DNA of 19,137 bases from NCBI GenBank assembly GCA_019423835.1, contig JAHZAR010000050.1, forward strand, positions 1 through 19,137, written 5' to 3'. Under the pieces are notes generated by a model. The model saw only the letters and a program-made list of their open reading frames with translations, was not told the DNA's origin and did no database searches. Origin of the DNA: Clostridiales bacterium. Lineage in GTDB: Bacteria; Bacillota; Clostridia; Lachnospirales; Lachnospiraceae. Position numbers and translations under genes: made by a program. Positions 14,778 through 19,137 of the stretch are shown piece after piece. Within the stretch, counting starts at the first letter, position 1; each line of letters begins with the position of its first letter.

Positions 14778-14807
14778 GTGCCGGATGGCTTTCCTCTGTG
14801 CCGGATG
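14778..14807. repeat. Direct repeat GTGCCGGATG, 20-bp period, in the divergent promoter region
   Basis: GTGCCGGATG occurs at 14778-14787 and 14798-14807, two copies exactly 20 bp apart. They lie in the 305-base gap between the divergent alarmone synthetase and aminotransferase genes, which otherwise holds only the two promoters and short palindromes. Confidence 0.45.
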
Positions 14808-14871
14808 TGCAGGGCGCTCTTTCGCCAGAGTCAAATGTCCTGCCTCTGCACGTTTTGCACACACCGATCGG

Positions 14872-14900
14872 TTTACAAACTATCTCTTTAATGGTATGCT
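14872..14900 (+). promoter_or_regulatory. Promoter of the D-amino acid aminotransferase gene
   Basis: TTTACA (14872-14877), a 17-base spacer and TATGCT (14895-14900) precede the start codon by 37 bases. A perfect 10-bp palindrome, ACCGATCGGT (14863-14872), overlaps the first base of the -35 box and could be an operator. Confidence 0.65.
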
Positions 14901-14937
14901 TAGCTGTAGATACTTTACATCGGATTGGAGGTTTATT

Positions 14938-15789
14938 ATGAAGAACTTAGGTTACTACAACGGTGCCTTCGGCCCTCTGGAAGAGATGACCGTACCTATG
15001 AACGACCGCGCCGGATACTTCGGCGACGGCGTCTATGAAGCGACTCTGGCCAGAAACGGGAAAATTTTTGCCCTTGAGGATCACTTAAACCGATTCTTCA
15101 ACAGCGCCGCACTGATTAAGATGACAGTTCCCTACACGAGAGAGGAGCTGACCGGCATTCTCTATTCCATGCTTGGCAGAATGGATGATTCTGAGATTCT
15201 GGTCTACTGGCAGCTCACCAGAGGCACTGCCATCCGAAACCATGTATTCCCCGACGCCTCCGTAAAGCCAAATCTCTGGATTACCATGAAGCCCGGAAAG
15301 AAGGCGGATCCGGATCATGTCCTGAAGCTGGTATCCACAGAGGATACGCGTTTCCTCCACTGCAACATCAAGACACTCAACCTTCTTCCCAATGTCATGG
15401 CCGCCGAGAAGGCCCACGAGGCAGGCTGCGATGAGTGTGTGTTCCACCGCGGCGACATTGTAACCGAGTGCGCCCACAGCAATATCTCTATTTTAAAGGA
15501 CGGCGTTTTTATCACCCATCCTACTGACCACTATATCCTTCCCGGCATTTCCAGAATGCATCTGATCCAGGAATGCAGGCGCCTGGGTATTCCGGTAGAT
15601 GAAACTCCTTTTACCATGAAGGAGCTTCGGGAGGCTGACGAGATCATCGTTTCCAGCTCCACCAAGCTGGCGCTGCGCGCATGCGAGCTGGAGGGGCAGA
15701 CGGCAGGGGGAAAGGCCACTGACCTTTTTAAAAAGCTCCAGAATGCCTATGTGGAGCGCTTCCTGCGCGAAACAGAGAACGGCAGATAG
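14938..15789 (+). CDS. dat: D-amino acid aminotransferase (class IV PLP enzyme)
   Basis: The enzyme interconverts D-alanine and D-glutamate with their keto acids, feeding peptidoglycan precursors. From the ATG at 14938, supported by TTGGAGG six bases upstream, the protein is 283 residues, nearly the length of Bacillus Dat (about 282). DRAGYFGDGVYE is the class IV N-terminal motif. Lys145 in CNIKTLNLLPNVMA is the PLP lysine and Glu177 in DIVTECAHSN binds the cofactor nitrogen. RGTAIRNHVFP (95-105) matches the Arg/His carboxylate trap of D-amino acid enzymes, which favours Dat over branched-chain aminotransferase or aminodeoxychorismate lyase. An in-frame extension to 14785 crosses the promoter and is not used. 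Confidence 0.9.
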   Translation: MKNLGYYNGAFGPLEEMTVPMNDRAGYFGDGVYEATLARNGKIFALEDHLNRFFNSAALIKMTVPYTREELTGILYSMLGRMDDSEILVYWQLTRGTAIRNHVFPDASVKPNLWITMKPGKKADPDHVLKLVSTEDTRFLHCNIKTLNLLPNVMAAEKAHEAGCDECVFHRGDIVTECAHSNISILKDGVFITHPTDHYILPGISRMHLIQECRRLGIPVDETPFTMKELREADEIIVSSSTKLALRACELEGQTAGGKATDLFKKLQNAYVERFLRETENGR

Positions 15790-15855
15790 CACGGCACCGG
15801 CCGGGAGAGCTTTTGCTCCATTGATAATTCTGCCCGGTGTCCGATGTAGTACGGA

Positions 15856-15930
15856 AAAGAAAAAATGCGGACTCCCGGCACAGACATGGAACCATCTCGT
15901 TCCGTCCGGCCGGAAGCCGCATTTTTCTTT
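15856..15930. terminator. Bidirectional terminator between dat and mrp
   Basis: The arms AAAGAAAAAATGCGG (15856-15870) and CCGCATTTTTCTTT (15917-15930) enclose a 46-base interior with its own GGAAC/GTTCC stem. A/T runs on both outer arms give a T-run in either direction. It sits between two convergent genes (dat ends at 15789, mrp at 15966). Confidence 0.65.
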
Positions 15931-15965
15931 CGCTCAGAATATCTGGTTGCTGAACCCTTTGCAGC

Positions 15966-16793
15966 TTACAGCTTCTCAATCACATCTGCTGCATGATCCA
16001 GCCATGGTGATTCCACATACTCCACCACACCCTGATCCACACTGTCTGCAATCTTCGGATCGATCGGCAGCTGGGCAAGCACCGTAATCTGGTACTCCCT
16101 GGCCACCTCCTCGATTCTGCTCTCTCCAAACACGGAAATCTTCTTTCCGCAGTCAGGACAGACAAGATAGCTCATATTCTCCACCAGGCCGATAATCGGC
16201 ACATTCATCTTCTTTGCCATATTGACAGCCTTTGCGACTATCATGGAAACCAGATCCTGAGGGGAGGTTACAATGATAATTCCATCAAGGGGAATTGACT
16301 GAAAAACCGTCAGCGGCACGTCTCCTGTTCCCGGAGGCATATCGACAAACATATAGTCAATATCCTTCCAAAGCGCCTCCTTCCAGAATTGTTTGATCAC
16401 GCCTGCCACAATGGGTCCTCTCCAGATCACAGGATCCGTCTCATGCTCCAGAATCAGGTTGGCAGACAGCATCTGGATGCCAGTCTGGCTCTCACAGGGA
16501 ACCATCAGCTCGTCAGCCGTCACCCTCACCATCTCATGGACGCCGAAGGCCTTGGGAATTGAAGGTCCGGTAATGTCTGCATCCAGAATCCCGACCCTGT
16601 TATTTCTTGCCCGCATCTTGCAGGCCATCAGTGAGGTCACAAGGGATTTTCCCACTCCTCCCTTTCCGCTCACAACGCCGATTACCTTCTTTACTGTACT
16701 CTGTGGGTTTAACGGCTCTAAAAAGCTGGATGGCTGGCGGCTCTGGCAGTCGGCACTGCAGCTTCCGCAGTCATGGTTGCACGCTTCACTCAT
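15966..16793 (-). CDS. mrp: Mrp/Nbp35-type P-loop ATPase, iron-sulfur cluster carrier
   Basis: Members of this family bind a labile Fe-S cluster and pass it to target enzymes in the cytosol. I chose the ATG at 16791-16793, with AAAGGAG seven bases upstream, giving 275 residues; the longer in-frame version has no ribosome site. The N-terminus has four cysteines within 13 residues (EACNHDCGSCSADC), a metal- or cluster-binding pattern like that of Nbp35. The P-loop SGKGGVGKS is at residues 42-50, followed by LDADITGPSIPK and DMPPGTGDVPL. Near the C-terminus CPDC is the conserved CxxC pair for the bridging cluster. The gene stands alone, convergent with dat. Confidence 0.94.
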   Translation of the reverse strand: MSEACNHDCGSCSADCQSRQPSSFLEPLNPQSTVKKVIGVVSGKGGVGKSLVTSLMACKMRARNNRVGILDADITGPSIPKAFGVHEMVRVTADELMVPCESQTGIQMLSANLILEHETDPVIWRGPIVAGVIKQFWKEALWKDIDYMFVDMPPGTGDVPLTVFQSIPLDGIIIVTSPQDLVSMIVAKAVNMAKKMNVPIIGLVENMSYLVCPDCGKKISVFGESRIEEVAREYQITVLAQLPIDPKIADSVDQGVVEYVESPWLDHAADVIEKL

Positions 16794-16910
16794 AACATTT
16801 CTCCTTTCCGTTCCCGGCATCTCCAGGAGCCGGCACGTTCTCTTTATGGTCAGAAGGTCTCTCCCTTCCCAATCCTTTTTTCTGCCCTTCACAGGCTTTT
16901 GACAGCTTCT

Positions 16911-16939
16911 ATCGTATCACATTCCCACCTGTTTGTCCC
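16911..16939 (-). promoter_or_regulatory. Weak candidate promoter of mrp
   Basis: On the minus strand GGGACA (16934-16939) and TACGAT (16911-16916) are 17 bases apart, each four of six to consensus. A CCGGC/GCCGG hairpin (16814-16833) lies further on, just before the mrp ribosome site. Confidence 0.35.
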
Positions 16940-17145
16940 GTTCTTTTTTTCGTGCATCTCCATTCGCAGCTCTCACAGGGCTGCTTTTTCCGCTCGGCCG
17001 TCCCGGCGGCAGTTTTACTCCGCCTAAAATGCTCATGTGCCATAAAGTAGCACGCGGGAATTTAAACGGGCAAAAGACCAGCATTCCGAGGCCTGAGCAC
17101 TGATGAATCACACAAAAAGATCACGCAGAATTTTTACTAACCCTA
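16940..17145. other. Gene-free stretch between mrp and the ATPase promoter
   Basis: I see no gene, tRNA or convincing repeat here. Short frames on both strands lack ribosome sites and family-like sequence. The stretch separates two divergent genes and is a likely place for further upstream control elements. Confidence 0.5.
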
Positions 17146-17174
17146 TTGACAGAGAGAAAATTATCCCGTATAAT
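17146..17174 (+). promoter_or_regulatory. Perfect consensus promoter of the P-type ATPase leader
   Basis: TTGACA (17146-17151), a 17-base spacer and TATAAT (17169-17174) match the sigma-A consensus exactly. The transcript would start at about 17180, roughly 235 bases before the ATPase start codon. Confidence 0.87.
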
Positions 17175-17216
17175 CACGCTCAAATATACTTGAGGAAAGG
17201 AACTGAACCCAAAATC

Positions 17217-17306
17217 ATGGACGACGCCGACAGTAGCGACGCTGACCGAAGTAATACTTACAGTAAATTGCATCGATTTTATATATCAGGCATAACCTGC
17301 GTCTAA
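17217..17306 (+). CDS. Putative acidic leader peptide upstream of the ATPase
   Basis: An ORF of 29 codons starts at ATG 17217 and stops at TAA 17304-17306. The N-terminus MDDADSSDAD has five aspartates in the first ten residues; the rest is mixed and slightly basic. The stop codon lies at the tip of the terminator hairpin, so a ribosome finishing the ORF would cover the 5' arm and prevent termination. The weak point is the ribosome site: AGGAAAGG ends 16 bases before the ATG, which is far. It may be chance. No similar peptide is known to me. Confidence 0.35.
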   Translation: MDDADSSDADRSNTYSKLHRFYISGITCV

Positions 17307-17333
17307 TTCTCAGACAGCAGGCTATGCCTTTTT
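17288..17333 (+). terminator. Intrinsic terminator within the ATPase leader
   Basis: AGGCATA-A-CCTGC (17288-17300) pairs with GCAGG-C-TATGCCT (17317-17329), with one mismatch. An inner GTCT/AGAC extension tops the stem, and the run TTTTT ends it at 17333. It lies 81 bases before the ATPase start, on the same strand, so it must act as an attenuator or end a separate small RNA. A second, weaker hairpin, ACCGC/GCGGT (17355-17370), follows. Confidence 0.85.
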
Positions 17334-17414
17334 GTGTTTCTTTTTTTGCTGGCCACCGCTGAGAGGCGGTCAGAAATATATTATTTTTTCAAAGAAAGGA
17401 GTGGTTTGTCCAAT

Positions 17415-19137
17415 ATGGATAATCACAAACGCGTGCCTTGGCACGCCAGGCAGCTTACAGAGGTTTATCATGCTTTACATACCTCTGAGGAAGGACTTAG
17501 CGATGCTGAGGCTGCTGAACGTCTCAGAAAGAACGGGCGCAATGAACTGCGTTCAAAACCGCCGAAAACCATCCTGCAGATGCTGAAAGCACAGGTTATC
17601 GACCCAATGGTGCTTATTCTGATAGGAGCAGCGGCCTTTTCCGCTGTTTTGCAGGAATGGACAGAGGCGGCAGTAATCTCTATCATTGTTATTGTCAACG
17701 CAATCATCGGTATCGTACAGGAGAAAAAAGCACAATCGTCACTGGAAGCATTGCGCAGCATAAGCGCTCCCACAGCCCGCGTACTGCGTCAGGGTGAGGA
17801 GAGTATTATTCCTGCCTGCGAATTGGTCACAGGCGATATTGTGATGCTGAGTGACGGAGATATGGTTCCGGCTGATCTGCGTCTGATTGAATCCGCAAAT
17901 CTGAAGGTACAGGAAGCTTCTCTGACAGGCGAATCTGTTCCGTCAGAAAAAGAAGCGGGGGCTATTCTGCCGGAGGACTGCCCTCTCGGTGACCGCAGCA
18001 ATATGGCGTATACCTCTGCCATTATCACCTACGGACGTGCAGCAGGCGTCGTAGTCGCAACCGGTATGAACACAGAAGTGGGAAATATCGCCGCCATGCT
18101 GGAGCATCAGGACGATATGGATACTCCGCTCAAAAGAAAGCTGGATGCGGTCGGCAAAACTCTCACCGCAGCAGGACTGATTGTCTGCATTTTGATTTTT
18201 GCCATTGGCGCACTATACCAGCGTCCTCTTATTCCACAGTTTTTAGTTGCCATTTCCCTGGCAATTTCCATTATTCCAGAAGGATTGCCGGCAACAGCAA
18301 CCATCGTGATGGCATTGGGCGTACAGCGTATGGCTAAGAAAAATGCGCTGATTCGCAGGCTGCCCGCAGTGGAAACGCTGGGCAGCGCCACTGTAATTTG
18401 CTCTGATAAAACCGGTACTCTTACTCTGAACAAAATGACCGTAACCCATATTGCAGTCAACGGCGATTTTGAAGCCGGGAAAACCACGCCGATTGAAAAT
18501 GCCTTTCGTCAGCACCCGGAGGTATACAGGGAGCTGGTCTATGCGGCTGCACTCTGCAATGACGCCAGCTTTGACCCGGACCGTAAAGGTGAGATCATCG
18601 GCGACCCGACCGAAGGCGCGCTGATTTACATGGCCCAGGCTTTTGGCATTGACCATGAGAGCCTGGAAGAAAAATACCCGCGTGTGTTTGAACAGCCCTT
18701 TGACTCTGACAGAAAAAGAATGACAACGGTACATCGAATGAACGATCGCTGGACTGCCTACACAAAGGGGGCGGTAGATGAGATGCTCCCACTCTGCACA
18801 CACATTTTAACTTCAAATGGAGTGCGCCCCATTACGGAAGCAGATAAAGAACACATTACCGGGCTCTGCCTTTCCATGTCAGAAAATGCGCTGCGCGTAC
18901 TGGGATTTGCTGTGCGCTTCCTGCCAGGTCTTCCGATAGATGATGAAACTGTAGAGTCTGATCTGACCTTTATCGGTGCAGCGGGTATGATAGACCCGCC
19001 GCGCCGGGAAGTAGCGGAATCTGTACGCACCTGCCGTCAGGCTGGCATCCGCACAATTATGATTACCGGAGACCAGAAAGTGACTGCTCTTGCTGTTGCA
19101 AAAGAACTGGAAATTTACAGGGATGGAGATGCCGCAG
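17415..19137 (+). CDS. P2-type (Ca2+-transporting-like) P-type ATPase, C-terminus cut by window edge
   Basis: This membrane pump couples ATP hydrolysis to cation export, most likely Ca2+. The 574 residues seen are open to the edge; such pumps are usually 850-900. The actuator motif TGES is at 171-174, PEGLP in M4 at 288-292, the phosphorylated Asp331 in CSDKTGTLT, the nucleotide-binding KGA at 451-453, and TGDQK at 551-555. PEGLP, not PEML, favours the P2A/PMCA-like calcium pumps over MgtA-type Mg2+ importers. Four of the membrane segments are visible. AAAGGAG ends 13 bases before the ATG; an in-frame TTG at 17406, four bases after it, is an alternative start. Expression probably depends on readthrough of the leader terminator. 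Confidence 0.93.
   Translation, partial: MDNHKRVPWHARQLTEVYHALHTSEEGLSDAEAAERLRKNGRNELRSKPPKTILQMLKAQVIDPMVLILIGAAAFSAVLQEWTEAAVISIIVIVNAIIGIVQEKKAQSSLEALRSISAPTARVLRQGEESIIPACELVTGDIVMLSDGDMVPADLRLIESANLKVQEASLTGESVPSEKEAGAILPEDCPLGDRSNMAYTSAIITYGRAAGVVVATGMNTEVGNIAAMLEHQDDMDTPLKRKLDAVGKTLTAAGLIVCILIFAIGALYQRPLIPQFLVAISLAISIIPEGLPATATIVMALGVQRMAKKNALIRRLPAVETLGSATVICSDKTGTLTLNKMTVTHIAVNGDFEAGKTTPIENAFRQHPEVYRELVYAAALCNDASFDPDRKGEIIGDPTEGALIYMAQAFGIDHESLEEKYPRVFEQPFDSDRKRMTTVHRMNDRWTAYTKGAVDEMLPLCTHILTSNGVRPITEADKEHITGLCLSMSENALRVLGFAVRFLPGLPIDDETVESDLTFIGAAGMIDPPRREVAESVRTCRQAGIRTIMITGDQKVTALAVAKELEIYRDGDAA

Larger units (their letters stand above)
17180..17333 (+). ncRNA. Candidate attenuator leader RNA of the P-type ATPase gene
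   Basis: About 154 bases lie between the predicted start and the end of an intrinsic terminator, all upstream of the ATPase. The 5' end has a small hairpin CTCAA/TTGAG (17179-17194). The middle has a near-repeat GACGCYGAC (17223-17231 and 17238-17246). A terminator follows. Such a layout means transcription is normally stopped in the leader and released by a signal. I looked for known classes: there is no GGGGAGUA loop of the Mn2+ yybP-ykoY riboswitch, no M-box signature, and no NiCo GGGACAG pattern. The signal is unknown; metal ions are the natural guess from the downstream gene. The start is a prediction. Confidence 0.6.

Noticed and set aside
14785..14937. 51-codon N-terminal extension of the D-amino acid aminotransferase
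   Set aside because: It spans the dat promoter and lacks a ribosome site; the ATG at 14938 has TTGGAGG at the right distance and gives the family length.
16917..17111. 64-codon minus-strand ORF upstream of mrp
   Set aside because: No ribosome site and no recognisable sequence.
17180..17333. Mn2+ (yybP-ykoY), M-box or NiCo riboswitch
   Set aside because: These were the first guesses before a P-type ATPase, but the conserved GGGGAGUA loop, the M-box core and GGGACAG are all absent by eye. A covariance search would decide.

Overview
The window reads as a chromosomal segment from a Firmicute of the Clostridia, most likely Lachnospiraceae. This is inferred from strong AGGAGG-type ribosome binding sites, moderate GC with A/T-rich promoters, the class 1B pyrD-pyrK pair, the long type of PyrF, and an lrgAB operon with a CcpA-type site. 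No insertion sequence, phage gene, CRISPR array, rRNA or tRNA was seen. Most of the window is ordinary core metabolism; the part worth a second look is the leader of the last gene.

Layout. Positions 1-3132 (minus strand) hold the tail of a purine operon transcribed purE-purM-purN-purD, from a good sigma-A promoter at 3211-3239; purD runs off the left edge. Positions 3331-6216 (minus) hold three tightly packed genes: a VanZ-like membrane protein, a small membrane protein and a 702-residue M29-type aminopeptidase. Positions 6303-10120 (minus) hold a pyrimidine operon pyrF-pyrK-pyrD-pyrE, ending with a 49-residue membrane protein and a strong terminator. A GNAT acetyltransferase lies just upstream of pyrF. 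Positions 10897-12854 (minus) hold lrgA-lrgB and a TM1586-type nitroreductase, with a cre-like operator at the lrgA transcription start.

From 13046 on, the orientation alternates. There is a two-domain GNAT protein (+, perfect consensus promoter), a small alarmone synthetase (-), a D-amino acid aminotransferase (+), an Mrp/Nbp35 iron-sulfur carrier ATPase (-), and a P2-type Ca2+-ATPase-like gene (+) that runs off the right edge. The alarmone synthetase and the aminotransferase share a divergent promoter region. The terminator of the alarmone synthetase appears to lie inside the last codons of the convergent GNAT gene.

The main candidate for something undescribed is the P-type ATPase leader (17146-17414). 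It has a perfect TTGACA-17-TATAAT promoter, a short RNA, and a strong intrinsic terminator placed before the gene. A 29-codon ORF with a very acidic start (MDDADSSDAD) has its stop codon in the terminator loop. I recognise no known riboswitch there. It looks like a transcription attenuator, perhaps peptide-based in the manner of enterobacterial mgtL, but this is a hypothesis and the leader ORF has a weak ribosome binding site.
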